Positions 44,829-58,009 of a stretch of DNA of 64,000 nt are shown here, piece by piece. A program made the position numbers and the translations under genes. The stretch is from Mytilisepta virgata (lineage: Eukaryota; Mollusca; Bivalvia; Mytilida; Mytilidae). Location of the stretch: contig CM051514.1 of the NCBI GenBank assembly GCA_028015205.1, forward strand, positions 28,660,150-28,724,149, in the 5' to 3' direction. Position 1 is the first letter of the stretch. Each line of letters opens with the position of its first letter. The notes below the pieces were generated by a model. The model was not told where the DNA came from and did not search any database. It saw nothing but the letters and a program-made list of their open reading frames with translations.

Positions 44829-46849
44829 TCTCCCTTTAGCTATGGGGACCAAACTGAGACAATTACATCTCGCTCAAAACCTCATGCCTTAAAGCATAGT
44901 CAAGCTGCCCCCTTGCGTCCACGTACGATTTCAAGTCAGCTTTGAACATTTTATTCGGTATTTATTAGTCCTTAACGCTGATTGCAGAATGTTTCGTGCA
45001 ATAAATACCATATATAGTGCTCTGTCAATTTTCTGAATGCTATCATTCGTGAGTAAAAATCGCATTTCTGGACCAGTTTTCGTATTTTGCTCCAATATGT
45101 TTCAAATGTTTTGCCGTGAACCTCACTAATGAAATTTACATCGAACATGAACATAGTTATTATAGAATGCGTATTTCTCCTTGCTTGACACTATACAAAA
45201 ATGGAAATTCTCTTAACCTGCACACAGTGAACAATGTACAAAACACCGTTTATATACATGTATATCTTATAGACAATCTTATAGACAATTTTAACATTTA
45301 TTTAGAATATTAAATATAGAAATACTGTTCTAGTCCTTTTGCATCTTACATGTAGTTTTTAAACTTTTACTCTGTTGTTCTTTTTGAAGCAATCTGCCCA
45401 CCAATCTTAACACAGAGTACATCTAAATGTGGCTGACTTTATTTAAATGTTATATATAAGTATTAAAGAATTACATGTACCAAAGGGTATAAATATCTTC
45501 CGTACACTCATTAGCCCTTATTAAAGAACCTTTAAATAGTAGACCAGGTATTAAAGCATATTTTTCATTTTTATCTGTACCTAAATATAAAGTCCTTTGC
45601 ATGAGACCAGTAATTTATAAAACTAATTGGAATGTTTTAAAATTCAAAGCTAATATATATATCAAATTGTTTAGGTATTACATATATTGTGTCGAACAGT
45701 ATTTTTACCGACTCTTGAACACATGAACACATGCAATTTGGATATTTATACAATACTATTGTGCTTTTCTTGTAATATGGCACATTATATCCCAAGGTTA
45801 GAGGACATAATGCAAGATTCGAAGGAGATACACGTAACACAAAATTGACTGCTGAAATAATCTTGTTGAAAACATAAAAAAAATATTTTACAAAAAATTT
45901 ATATCGAAATTTTTGAACAAGCAATGTTGTCAATCCCCGTTAATCACATGATCAAAATAAGTCATGCCCATAGCATATTATAAACAACGACAACGAAAAT
46001 CGCATGCTATTCTAAGTCCTGTCCGCAAGACATATTCCTATGTAACATGCGATGATCGCATATTATTAATGCATATTACTGCAACGTAAACAAATTCATG
46101 AATAATATTTAGCTACGATTCTTATTAAGCATTCTTACATGCAGAACATTATACCGCCTGATCTAATTTAAGCAAGAGTGTCAAAAATTTGAGGATCGAG
46201 GATCATGACGAGTAGCCTATCCCGGAGTAAAATAATGTCATTGCTCACAAAACATTTAGCATATATATGATAGATAAAATTGACAAAGTAAGATACACAT
46301 ATAATTCACTAGTAAATATTCATTACAATTTTTACTAGTAAATATTCTGCAGCGTATCAAAACAAAGGCTTTTAATTTATACGTATACGTACCATAGTTG
46401 ACCACGTGTTCATTTTAAATAGAAGTCAGTCATTTAAAGAAGTATCGCATCTGTCAACGTATCTGTACAAATAACGAGAGTTACATATAACTAAAATACT
46501 TTTAACAAACTGCACACGGCATGCATTCCATATAAAAAACTTTTTATTCTCGCTTTAAAATAATATGCAATTGACAATATTTACATGAAGATTATGACAA
46601 CTTTAAAAAACGGTCCACTCGAATAGACTTATTCCTGATGTCGAAAACAAGTATGGAAAGAAGAAAACCATAGTTTTTAACCTTTACTGTTCTTTCCGAA
46701 TATGATACTAGCTCTAGTTTGTTGTGTTAAAACTCCCAGCATATGTTAAGATGATGGACATCAATACGTTGACGTATCGGATGCGGATGCGATACGTCTT
46801 TATCTGACTGACTTCTAATGTCCCGGATGTTCCACACAACATAATAGAG
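44829..46849. other. Intergenic, no gene seen
   Basis: AT-rich; open frames such as 45637-45933 (-) have no recognisable motif. Confidence 0.4.
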
Positions 46850-47230
46850 AAAACAACGTGTGTTTCAACATAAGAGTCCGTGTTGTTCATTGTTATTTAG
46901 TTTTCTGTGTTTATTTGTTGTACTTGTGGTTGTTCATTTGTCTTGCCGGGCTTGTCTGTCCAATGGATTACGTTTTTTTATTGCTCCTTAGGTATATTTG
47001 TCCTTTTAACACCTGATGTCATTCCGGTTTTTTTATGCTGGTGCTTTAGTTTCTGTGCTGTCTTGTTCTAATTTTGTTTAGTTTATTATACGCTTTTTTA
47101 TTCTTTTAGTTATACATGTCGCGTTTATTTTTTGTGTTTTATTTTCCTGATTTTGTCTTTTCCTTGAACTTATAAATGTGTGGACTTTTCCCTATGGTAT
47201 GTCGCGTCGGTATTCTTTTGCCGATATTTT
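46850..47230 (-). repeat. Dispersed repeat, family B (reverse copy) with extra 3' part
   Basis: The reverse complement of 46850-47010 reads 'acaaatatacctaaggagca', 'cgtaatccattggacagaca' and 'aataaacacagaaaactaa', matching family B. The part 47020-47230 (+ sense 'ctgtgctgtcttgttct', 'gattttgtcttttcct') recurs at 56555-56780, so the full element may be longer than the copy at 18.4 kb. Confidence 0.5.
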
Positions 47231-47892
47231 ACACACATTTTATCGTAATTTTTGTGCCTCTATATCTGTTGGAATACGAGAATATATTTATACTTGAAAA
47301 AATGACAGTGGAATATTGTCAAATTTATCACTCTGAGATTTTCTAACTTCCTACAGTCATGATTACAATAAAATTAAATACATTTCTTATAACATTTATT
47401 GCATTTTTATTTGTATAAATGCCTTAAATATTTTAATGAGCGTGTTTCGGTTTGATCTTGCCCATCAAAAATTTGGCGGTTTGCTTAGATATTCAAATAT
47501 CTGTCAAAAATGTCTAAAATTGAAAACAATAAGTGTTCAATTAATATTATGAAGAATAACTAAAATTATGAATGATTGATAAATATTGTGTCAATTTATG
47601 ATGTATCTCTGTTTAATAAAATGTTCAAAGTCAACAAATTTATTAAAAACATCTACAATAGCGCATTGTTAGAAGTTAAAGATGTGGAGAATTTTTAGCT
47701 TTGAAGTGACATTTTTTATTTTACAATTTCACATTTAAATTTGCAAAACTCGTTCAGTGAAACCAAAAATGTATAATATTTAAACGTATGCCTGGTTTGT
47801 TTCTTTAGTGAGACAAAAAATTTGGTAATAGATCTAAAATGAATGAAACAAACGTTTTTAAATGATAATATTGGCTATTGGTTTTAATTAGA
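47231..47892. other. Intergenic, no gene seen
   Basis: AT-rich; no supported feature. Confidence 0.4.
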
Positions 47893-48735
47893 GTATGTTT
47901 TCCATCTCACCTTTCCAATACAATTGCATTGCCTCTTGGCTTTTTATAAGAGTGTATTTTCCATTTAACCCTTCCAATGCACTTCCATTGCCTCTTGGTT
48001 TTAATAAGAGTGTGTTTTCCATTTACCCTTCCAACACACTTTCATTGCCCCTTGGTTTTTATAAGAGTTTGTTTTCCATCTAATCTTTCGAACACACTTG
48101 CATTGCCTCTTGGTTTTTATAATAGTGTGTTTTCCATCTTACTCTTTCCAGACCCTTGTATTGACTCTAGGTTTTTAGAGCGTGTTTTCCATCTTTCCTT
48201 CCAAGACACTTGCATTGGCTCTTAATTTTTATTAGAGTTTGTTTTCCATTAAACCCTTCCAATACTCTTGCATTTGTTTCTGGCTTTTATAAAAGTGTGT
48301 TTTCCATCAAACCCTTCCAATACACGTCCATTGCTCTCGGTTTTTAAAAGAGTGTGTTTTCCATCTAACCCTTCCAACACACTTTTATTGTCTCTTAGTT
48401 TTATAAGAACGTGTTTTCCATCCAACCTTTTTAAAACACTTGCATTGGCTCTTAGTTTCTATACGAGTGTGTTTTCCATCAAACCCTTCCAATATACTTC
48501 CATTTGCTCTTGGGTTTTATACTATGGTGTTTTTTTTTTTTCATCTAATCCTCCCAATACATATTGGTTTTTAAAGGGTGTGTTTTCCATCTTACCCTTC
48601 CGAGACACTTGCATTTACTCTTGGTTTTTATAAGAGATCGATGTGTTTTCAATCTATACGCTTCCTTGGGCTTTTGGTTTTTAAAAGAGTGTGTTTCCAT
48701 CCAACACTTCCAATACACTTGCATAGCCTCTTGGT
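47893..48735 (+). repeat. ~59-bp minisatellite array, left part
   Basis: About fourteen copies of a ~59-bp unit made of 'gtgtgttttccatctaaccc', 'ttccaatacacttgcattgc' and 'ctcttggtttttataagag'. Overlapping open frames (47895-48633) arise because stops are rare in the unit; the unit length is not a multiple of three, so the frame rotates each copy and the peptide periodicity is not evidence of a gene. The array is interrupted at 48735 and resumes at 49654. Confidence 0.9.
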
Positions 48736-49653
48736 GAGGTCCTTCTCAATATGATAAAAAAACTGGATTTGTTTATCTGATTTACAAAATTGTTTAGCTG
48801 CAGACGCATTCAATGTCTCAAAACAGCACCATTGTAACAAAAAAAACAGTCATCTTTGATGAGGTACAGTTGTATACTAGAGATTTGTTTTTTACTTTTT
48901 AAATATAAACAAAAACGGTCTCAGTGTTTTTAAAGGAATTATTAAAAGCTTAACCGTTAAATTATTTCAAGCTAAATATAACACTATTTGGAGTGATTAT
49001 ATTTTTGATGATAGAAAAGAAATTTCCCATGGCAACAAGTTACGTACATATAGACTTTTTAAAAAATAACTTCAAATTTGACGATTATCTAAAGTGGGGC
49101 AGTCCTAGCCAAAGAAGGCTAATCACAAGTTTTGGAATTAGTTCACCTAAATTAGAAATTGAGCTGAGGCGATATCTAAATGTCCCAGCAGATTGTAAAC
49201 TCTGCAAAAGTAATGTAGAAAACGAGATTCGTTTTCTCGTAGAGTGTCCTGTGTTACTGAAAGGATACTCTAAATTCTATTGATGATAATTTCCCAAACT
49301 TAAAGCATTTGGATAATACTTCAAAATTTATTTGATTAATGCCGACTGAAGACAGTTTTACTTAGATAAACTATATATTTTATTAGACGATCTGTACACC
49401 TTAAGAAATTCAAAATTAAATTAAATTCATATCTGTCATTGTCTAGTAGTTTGGTACTCTGCCACTCATTCATTGCGAATTTGGTCGCTGTATATGTCCC
49501 CCGTGAATTTTGCAGTTAAAAGTTTGGGTTTTCTTTACAAACTTTGATTGTTTTCTTTATTAATAATATTATTATTATTTCATTATATATATATATATAG
49601 CCCCACACGGGACGTCCTGATTGACAATAAAACATTTGTTCTTGTTCTTGTTC
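48736..49653 (+). mobile_element. 5'-truncated LINE inserted in the minisatellite
   Basis: The insert breaks one 59-bp unit between 'cctcttggt' and 'tataatagtg'. Its coding part (about 48960-49283) carries the end of a LINE reverse-transcriptase ORF: SHGNKLRTYRLF in one frame, a frameshift at an A tract near 49065, then SQRRLITSFGISSPKLEIEL and the terminal zinc-knuckle-like CKLCKSNVENEIRFLVECP (Cys-x2-Cys ... Cys, with Arg at the usual His position). The 3' end has a short ttgttcttgttc microsatellite tail typical of some LINE clades. The first ~110 bp of the insert have no recognisable content. The ORF is dead. Clade not determined. Confidence 0.7.
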
Positions 49654-49905
49654 TATAATAGTGTGTTTTCCCTCTAACCCTTCCAATACACTTGCATTGC
49701 CTCTTGTTTTTTATAAGAGTTTGATTTTCGTCTAACCCTTCTAATACACTTGCATTGGCTGTTGGTTTTTACAAGTGTGTTTTCCATCTCACCCTTCAGA
49801 TGCAGTTGTATTGACTCTTGCTTTTTATAAGAGTGTGTTTTCCATCTTACCCTTTCGAAACCCTTGTATTGACTCTTGATTTTTAGAGTGTTTTTCAATA
49901 GGGCT
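49654..49905 (+). repeat. ~59-bp minisatellite array, right part
   Basis: Four further units of the same repeat after the LINE insertion, ending near 'ttgatttttagagtg'. Unit sequence and orientation agree with 47893-48735. Confidence 0.85.
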
Positions 49906-51636
49906 TCTTTGTTTTTGTCGTGTCTTTGTATTCGCGCGTTTGCAATTTCAATAACGTTCCTTGGATTATCTCTTAAGTATACTTGTGTGCACTTGTGTGC
50001 ACATAATAGTGTTTTAGACCGACAGAATGGAAGGTCACAGCAGATCACATCACCACCATGACGAAATGTTTAATCCAAACTATCCATACCACTGTTAGAT
50101 GTCTGTACATGGTTTTGGTAATTTGGTTTGTGTTTTGTGTTTTTCAATATTGTTTTCGTCTTGAAAAGTGTAGATTGGCTGCTGAAGATTGATTACTGTG
50201 TCATGGCTGATCTTTCCGTTATCGTGTTTTGTTATTTAGGTGCACAGATTTCCATATAATGTTGAACAAGTTTGCTGTATAAGTCCCAATTCCCCGCGCC
50301 GATATCATAGATTTCATTAAAGTGTGTTTAGCCTTGTAGACGTGAGAGCTCCTACAATGTAAATTTTCCAGATTTTTAGTGTTTAAGGGGAATAAGTCCA
50401 GAAACAGTAGTCATCCTTGCGGATTTTCGAACTTATAAATAGAATGCTGATCTAAACACTTGAAATAAATTTCAATAAAATCTCTTGAGAAATGTAGATG
50501 TGATCATGACATCGCTTATAATGTATGACAAGCGGACGGAAGGAGCTCATCAGTCCTATATCCATAATCACAGCAGGGAGTAAATATATTATTCTACCTG
50601 TACATGAATAGGTGGTGATCAATTTGCGTGCACTGTAAAACCGCTGCACTTATCGGCCTTCCTGACAGATTGACACAGTTTCCAAAAATGGGAGTCATTT
50701 TATAACACACCTGATAAAAATAAAGAGAAATATCAGATACTAATAAAACTACAATCGTGTCAAAGATATTTTCGTCATTCAATTAAAGACGCTTTTAGAA
50801 ACACGCTTATAAGTCATGATATTATTGATAATGGTGCGGTTCTCAGAATTACCCAGATCTATTTATAGACAAAATAATTTCTTTTTAAACTTTATTGACT
50901 CGAGGAATAAGAATTAATCCTAATTCTCGAGTTTTGTTGTTGAAACAGATTTCATCCAAAACTTGATTCTGTCTTGTTTTTCCGTCAAAGGTTAACATAG
51001 ACTTCATGACTTTTCAGTCTGCTTATTATTATTAAGCCATACTGATATCTGTCTTTATTACCTAACAAACTGCCCTGATCCCGTTTATAACCCCTTCCAC
51101 TTTCCCCAACATGGACCGTAAGTTTTACAGACAAAGTCAGGAATTATTATAAAATATCGATTAAACCTTTGGTCATTCTTAATAATTGCATTTTCAAAAT
51201 TCCCAGATGCCTCAAATGTTCAATGATACATGTACATATTTGTACCATATTTTTCATTTTCGGTTGACTACTTACTGATTTTTGCGTAAAATATGGCATC
51301 ATCTCAAAGGAAAGTGACGTTTAGTTTTGTTTTAAAACAATATGGTAAAAGTCAACTTTCAGTAGATAACTTATCGTTATTTGAAATGTTCAGTATAAAT
51401 GTAGGAGTGTTTTCAGTTAAGACATTACTCCTATAAATTGATAGATAAAATTGCAATCATAAATTTACTAGAAACAGTAATATGATTATGAAAACCTGCC
51501 AAATAAGTCATTTTTATAATGTAAAATACAAGGAGAAGGGTGGTTATTTCAAATCTTTTTCTACAAACGTACAATGTAACCATTAATCAGTTGCAGTCTC
51601 AAAGAGATTTTCTTCAATAAGACAATTTTTTCGCGA
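49906..51636. other. Intergenic, no gene seen
   Basis: No supported gene. A weakly family-A-like T/G-rich stretch lies at about 50100-50240. Confidence 0.35.
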
Positions 51637-51660
51637 GGGGGGGGGGGGGGGGGGGGGGGG
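51637..51660. repeat. G24 homopolymer
   Basis: Twenty-four consecutive G on the + strand. Such tracts are hypermutable and often mis-sized in sequencing, and can form G-quadruplexes. Confidence 0.95.
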
Positions 51661-53109
51661 TGGATGAAAATATCTCCGAATTTTTATTATAGTCAGTAGT
51701 TCTACTGTGGCTTTTCTATATTGTTCTTTGGTGATGATACATGGGGTACCAAATTTGTAACATTAGACGCGCTTTTTTGCATTCCTAAGGTCGAAAACGT
51801 AAATTAAAAAATTCCTGGCTATCATATTATGTACTTACAATAAACATATAGGAAAAGACTGTTGTCAATGAGCGTCCTTCCTAATTTTAATAGATTAAAA
51901 ACTGTATGAAGATGCAGGTATAGAAATACCATAGGTATTATAGTGTTATTAAAGGGGTATTTTCATATAAAGCCTGTATTATGTCGCGTCAGATATATTG
52001 TGGAAAATATTTGGTAAATCAAAAGTTGTCATTATATTACACCAAAAAAAAAAATATCCAATCAACAGATTGAAAGAGAAAATAATATAAAGATCAGAAT
52101 TTAAGACAAGGCGAAAAGGTAAAAAATGAAAGACAAATTGAAGAAAACCGTAAATACCACACAGAAACGAAACAAACTAACACATATCGTGATTGTTTAT
52201 GCTATTAAGACACGAATGTTTATTTTGCATCTGACAAAATCGTTTGAATTGTTTCAGATTATTACTTAGTAATACATATATAAACGGGACCAACTATGTA
52301 CAAATTAAGCCATACCTTAAAGGAAAGGTCATGTTGAACAGTAGGAGAGTACATTTTTGTAATTGTCGCAATTTTAGTATGTTGAAATTAATTCTTTTAT
52401 TCAATTTAACAGCAAAACGTAAGAACTATTGCTCTCTATTGTAGATATGTGTTCATAGTACGTGTGTTTATAAATCATTGATGAAATGCAGAGTCATTTA
52501 ATATCGAACTAATATGTTTACCGAACTGTTTAAATTTTTCCTTTCCTTTATGTAATGTTTTATTGAAAATCTATATATTTGTATTGACATTATCAACTAG
52601 ACCATATTTTTTAAAGGTTTTTGTAATCTGTCCGTGATTTCGGTACAATCGGTAATAATGTTTGACACAGTGACCGACTTGTGGTATAATTACATTTTAT
52701 CACAGCGAGTTTTAATAAGGTAAACTTGACTATGAGACTATTTATAATATATACCGTGTTACCTAAAACCAAACAAAACATTTTGAACATTACCGAAATA
52801 TTTTAAATAGGCGGAACTGTAAACGACAATGTTTAAATAGACTTCCGAACTTAATATTATTCTTGATGAATTACGACTGTTTAAATGAGTGTTGTTACGG
52901 GCAGCAAAATTAAACTATACAAACAGTTGTAAATTAAGTTGAAGATATAAGAAAATTAATCTGACTGCGCTTTGTACGTGAAATATAGTTCCGACCTGTT
53001 CTTACGCTAAATCTAAGTAAACGTTACCGGTTGTGGGACTTAAATGTAAAGTGTTTGCCCGAGGTCCGATATGGGGCGAGGATGATATTCGGTCCGATAT
53101 TGATTAGGT
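51661..53109. other. Intergenic, no gene seen
   Basis: AT-rich; no supported feature. Confidence 0.4.
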
Positions 53110-53265
53110 CATCTACCAATCTGTTTATCATGTACTGCTTACATGTGTGTCCGAACACAGCCCTGTCTAGTGTGGCTGTCTCAGTCTGACTACGTAAAGT
53201 ACCCGGTCTGATGATATGGCCATATCAGCCCTGCTGTGTTCGAGTAGTACTTGAATGATGGTTTA
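53110..53265. repeat. Imperfect inverted repeat in a G+C-richer patch
   Basis: CGAACACAGCCC near 53154 is mirrored by the reverse complement of GGGCTG..CTGTGTTCG... (right-arm sequence 'cagccctgctgtgttcg' near 53226-53242). The arm extensions 'atcatgtactgctta' and 'gtagtacttgaatgat' are also partly complementary. Weaker than the other hairpins. Confidence 0.4.
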
Positions 53266-54124
53266 TTAGCCTGGTGTACGCAAATGTTGGTTGTTCACTT
53301 CCGGATTTTACACATATGCATTATCCTTCATATTAAACGTAAATGGTGAAATGGATAGTTGGAGATCCATGTATTCAGAAATCTGTATTATTTGGAAAAC
53401 ACAGAAAAAGAAAACGAGTATGTTTTACAAGGGGTATGTCACTAAAGTTTTCTTGTATATAATATGAAAAACAATTGCAATAATCAGTTGTTTATAATAT
53501 CATTTTCGATACAAAGATTTGTATTTTTTCGAAGAATTACCAATCGTTAGTTGTACTTGAGGCCGAAAATGTTGTAAGTCGAGCAGAAGCCAAGAAGTTG
53601 AAGAGCACATGTACCATAGATCACACAGTGTACATGTATTAATCGACAGTTACGAAGTGCCGTACATGCATGTGTAGCAAAGAAACAATGATCAGTTGCT
53701 CCTATTGCCATTTTTAACCCTACATTTTGTAATTTGATATGAATTTTATTAATTCAATATTTATACCCAAACATTAAACCTGTTACACATATGCTTCTTT
53801 TCATGATCGCAGCAATACAAACACAATTTTTATGAAGAGTTAACAAAATGTGTGCGAAGAAGGGTCTGTAGTTCTACATCAAAATGGACACATTTTTCAC
53901 AACTTTTAAAATATTCTTCAGTTCCATACATTTGTATTGTCATTACAAGAACATCGTAATTTGCATACATGTATGTATATTACGAAACCTTATTTCATTT
54001 AAAAAGGCATTGAAATTAGGTAATGTATTTATCAAGAATTATCAGAAGGCATTAAACAGACAGACTATACATGCTATAAGTTTTACAACTAATGTATCCA
54101 ATAAGCCTGTTACTCTTAATGAAC
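53266..54124. other. Intergenic, no gene seen
   Basis: AT-rich; the 129-codon open frame at 53884-54273 runs into a family C repeat copy and shows no motif, so it is not called. Confidence 0.4.
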
Positions 54125-54212
54125 ACAGAATGGAGAATGGAAACGGGGAATGTGTCAAAAAGACAACAATCCGACCAAAAGAGCAGAAAATAGCTCAAGG
54201 CTACCATTGTAT
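54125..54212 (+). repeat. Dispersed repeat, family C (fragment)
   Basis: Nearly the same as about 11090-11165: 'gagaatggaaacggggaatg', 'tgtcaaaaagacaacaatcc', 'gaccaaaagagcagaaaata' and 'gctaccattg'. Confidence 0.65.
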
Positions 54213-54819
54213 AACATGTGTATATGTAAAACAATCTAAATCGATAAAAAAAATATGTGATATTTCATTTTAAAATAACATAAATACACTCTACAATACC
54301 AATTCCAATTCATTGTATATGAATGAGTTTATTGAGTGCTAAGAACTGTATTAAATTATTCATCGTTTGACCAATTTTTTCCAATAAATTTAATTCTAGA
54401 AAATGCATCAGTAACAATTCGGCCGACTTAAATATTAATACTGAAAAAGAAACTTTAGTTTTCTAGCATATACCACGTCCAGACAGTAGTTATCACGACC
54501 GTAAAAGAATAAGTAGCTAATTGTTCTATTTGCACCGAGCCATATGAGAGAGTAATCACAGTTTTATTGCCGTTTTGTCAGTTTCTTAAGATTAATGGAC
54601 GTTAGTTTTCTTATTGGATAGTTATGTTTGTTACGTGATACATTTAATACATTTATCACATCAGTGTATTTCATCTGCATTAGCAGTTCACCGACCTTTA
54701 AGTTATGCATACATTTCTGTTAAAGGAAACTTTAAATTAAAATTGACCTATCCCATTGATGTTATCCCTTCCTAATACCGGATATGACATGGCGGGTGTC
54801 CTGCAGGAAGCAGAGACTG
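54213..54819. other. Intergenic, no gene seen
   Basis: AT-rich; no supported feature. Confidence 0.4.
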
Positions 54820-55120
54820 CTTACTCTTGTTTTTTAGTTTTCAGTGTGTGTTTCTTTGTTTTGTGCTTGTGATTGTTCTCGGGTTTGTCTGTCCAATGAA
54901 TTAAGTTTTTTGATTTGCTCCCTACGTATATTTGTCCTCTTCCTCATCACTTATACTTTAGTTGTTTCTTTGGGGATATAATGGATACCGTTCATGTTTC
55001 TTGCATTGGGTCCTTATAATTAATCTTCCGAAAGTCAAAGACAGACTTCCTAGTATTTTTTTTGGTTTTTTTGGTGTCTGCTTGGGTTTTTGTCGCGTGG
55101 GCATTTATCCCTCATCCCTT
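54820..55120 (-). repeat. Dispersed repeat, family B (reverse copy)
   Basis: Reads in + sense 'ttttttagttttcagtgtg', 'cgggtttgtctgtccaatga' and 'cctacgtatatttgtcct', the reverse complement of the family B start at 18355 and 63605. Confidence 0.55.
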
Positions 55121-56554
55121 TTGTAGTGGAAGGTCAAAACCGAATGGTAAAAAATAACGCATTATAATTCTGATATTCCTCTTGCATCGCACTAACACAT
55201 ATGTTACCAGAAAGGAGGAGAGACTTGTGATCGATTGTTCTCATATGCAAATAAAGAATTATATAGAGCTTTGCAATACATGTATATGGTTACATGTATT
55301 AGGTACATGCTATATAAGTAAGACCTATCAATTTTTCACATTAGGAAACGCTTAGTTTAACATGTATCGCTGTATTCCTACAATCTATTTAGTGTCAATG
55401 TTAAACTGTTTTTACAGAATTATTATATATACATTTGTATAAATAAAACAGGAATAGCATTTCCGGGGATTGTCCTGTTCTCACCCCTAAATAAATATCT
55501 TTAATGGGAATTGGTACTCTATTCAAATAAAGATGTCATTACTTCTGAATTATGTGATTACCATTAACTTTTTGAAATCATTGTCTGTTTTACAGTCAAT
55601 ATCTGACATTGAGAATTAATAGTTAGTTGGGTACTGTGTCCTCATGGGATACTTATATCGACAATAGATTTATATATAATGAAGAATAGCTATATATCAT
55701 AAAAATATGAATATTCATTAGTTTTGTCTCAAATACTGGATGTTTGTCAGTTCTTAGGTCTGTGTGAGTCATAATTATATTTATAGAAATCATGACTCAG
55801 ATTTTATCGACTATCCTTCAGAATAGCCGTTACTGGTCAAGGCTAATGATTTACAAACAAACATAAAAGTATTCTATATTCAAATGAACACCACAAGAAG
55901 ACAAAATCGTGATATCTGTCATTCCTTCATAAGCTGTTCATTATAAGTATGTAATATTAGATGGAACCGTAACTTCTCGGCTTTATTGTACTAAGGTTTT
56001 CGGTTTAGTTGTTTTAATTAACATGCATCATATATTTGATACAATTGCAAGTTATTTTCCTTGAACGGATGGTGACCTTCTAGCAGATCTAAATATTGGA
56101 GTTGCATGACCATGGAAAGTACAAAATATAGTTTTAGTAATAAATCAATTTTCAGACAAGAAGCCGAAATATCAATAAATAGACAGTGGCTTATAAGGTT
56201 GAATGTACGAAAGATTACTTATCTTCTAATATTTCAGAAGTCTGATGCATCTAATCCGTCTGAAGGCCACACATAGCAAAGAATTTTTTATTAACAGTAC
56301 CAAGTTATTTAATTCATGCCAATGATCTCAAGTTACTTGCCTGTACTTTTTTTTTTACTTTCATGCATGAACTGTTCTTTTTTTTTTAGACTACTGAAAG
56401 AAAGGACAAGTCGAAATGTTATTCTGCAGCTTTAACAGATTAATAGATTGAAAGAATAGGATAGGAACCAATCTTTTGGCGGTTCAAATTATTAATCACT
56501 AGCAAGGTGACGATTGCCGTTAACGTAAAAAGCTTACCCTTCCGGAGCATCTTA
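55121..56554. other. Intergenic, no gene seen
   Basis: AT-rich; no supported feature. Confidence 0.4.
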
Positions 56555-56780
56555 TGTCACTCCCGGTTTTCAGTGGCTGAAAAATATTGCTAGTGCTTTA
56601 AATTCTGTTCTGTCTTGTTCTGTTTTTTTTAAGTGTTTTTTTTATGTTTATTTCTGTTCTTTTAATTATACGTATATCCCCGTGGCGTTTTTTTTTTCTT
56701 TTTTTTTTTTGTTGTGTTCCATTCTCGCGACTTTGTCTTATCCTAGGATTTCGAATTGATGGAGTTTTCTCACTTTTTTG
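56555..56780 (-). repeat. Fragment related to the family B extended copy
   Basis: In + sense it shares 'cggttttcagtg', 'gtgctttaaattctgttctg', 'tcttttaattatacgtat' and 'gactttgtcttatcct' with 47020-47230. Confidence 0.4.
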
Positions 56781-57471
56781 TTCGCTTTGGTATATTGTCG
56801 ATATATATCTCCTATGTAAAGCTGAAACAGAAGCAACATAACAATATTGGTAGTTTTTAAAAAGGAAGGAACATGAAACAGGTGTTTACTTGTTTAAAGC
56901 CAAAAGTGTTGGCATACTGACTCGCTTATACATGCTGTGAATGCGCTAATCTTTCTGTTCTTGTCTTGTGTTGAATTTTGCCTGCCCGTTTGGTGTAGCC
57001 TCAAAAGAAAACACTAACACTTGAATTTATCTATGCGTTTGTCTTCTACGTATCTGCTCGCTCTTTGTCTGTCATAACATGTTATATGTTTAAAACATTT
57101 CACAAAGAAATGATTAAGGGCCTTATAACCAATAATGAAAAAAATATATAAAAATGTATCGACCGCATATATCCGGACGTTGCTATACTTTACCGATAGT
57201 ATTACCTTACATCCATACTATCAAATGCCGATCACAGCATCAACGACAAGATAGTTTTATCATTCAAGATCACACGACCTTTAACAACAATGACCATATG
57301 TTCTGATTTTTTCGGGTTATAGAATAAAAAAAGTAAATATTTAGAGCAAAACCATTCAGTATGTAACGAGAGGACAAATTTACAAAACTTGACAAACAAC
57401 TTCTTTTGATTTAAAAACTCATTTTTACGTTTCTTCACATTTGTTCCTATTGACCCTACCGTTGTAGACTG
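56781..57471. other. Intergenic, no gene seen
   Basis: AT-rich; no supported feature. Confidence 0.4.
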
Positions 57472-57623
57472 ATTGTTATCTACGTTCGCATCGTATAGTT
57501 ATGGAGATTTTTACACCCTGAAGTACCTTAGTACACCCTGGGGTTTACCTCTTCGGAGTGTAATTAGGTACTCCAGGGTGTTAAAATCTCTATATCTACG
57601 GATATGAACGTAAATTATATCGG
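57472..57623. repeat. Large hairpin element 4 (~58-bp arms)
   Basis: Left arm blocks TACGTTCGCAT, ATAG.TATGGAGATTTT and ACACCCTGAAGTACCT are matched by the reverse complement of the right arm (TACGTTCATAT, ATAGAGATTTTAACACCCTG, GAGTACCT). The ~37-bp loop repeats 'acaccctgggg'. Its GTTATGGA..TTT..ACACCCT core is similar to hairpin 2 at 36556-36718. Confidence 0.8.
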
Positions 57624-58009
57624 TCCACCAACTATCAGCAGTTATTAAATATTATAGGTGAGAATTAATATACTGTATGCATTAAACAATTAAATGTTTT
57701 TAATAATTTTGTTATGTTATCTGATTGTGAAATGCAACCTTTGAATATCAATTTCCTGTCTAATGTCATCTCTACTGCATATATAATAATTCACAATTAT
57801 TTTTTCTTACAGTTATTGCCGATTTATAATAATTAACAGCAGGAATTTGAGATTTTGACATATGACATTGAGCTTTTTTTTCCTAATGATTGATTCTCTT
57901 ATAACCTTGAACACAAGGACGACATTCTGGTTTAAATGATAAGCTCATTATATTTAATTGCGTAATTTATGTTATTATTAATGAGAAAATATCTTTAATA
58001 TAAGGGTCG
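57624..58009. other. Intergenic, no gene seen
   Basis: AT-rich; no supported feature. Confidence 0.4.

Noticed and set aside
47895..48633. Overlapping open frames encoding a repetitive FPSNPSNTL-type peptide
   Set aside because: They follow the 59-bp minisatellite, whose length is not a multiple of three, so the peptide repeat moves between frames; no start context, splice sites or independent coding evidence.
53884..54273. 129-codon open frame (+)
   Set aside because: Its second half is a family C repeat fragment and the first half is AT-rich with no motif.
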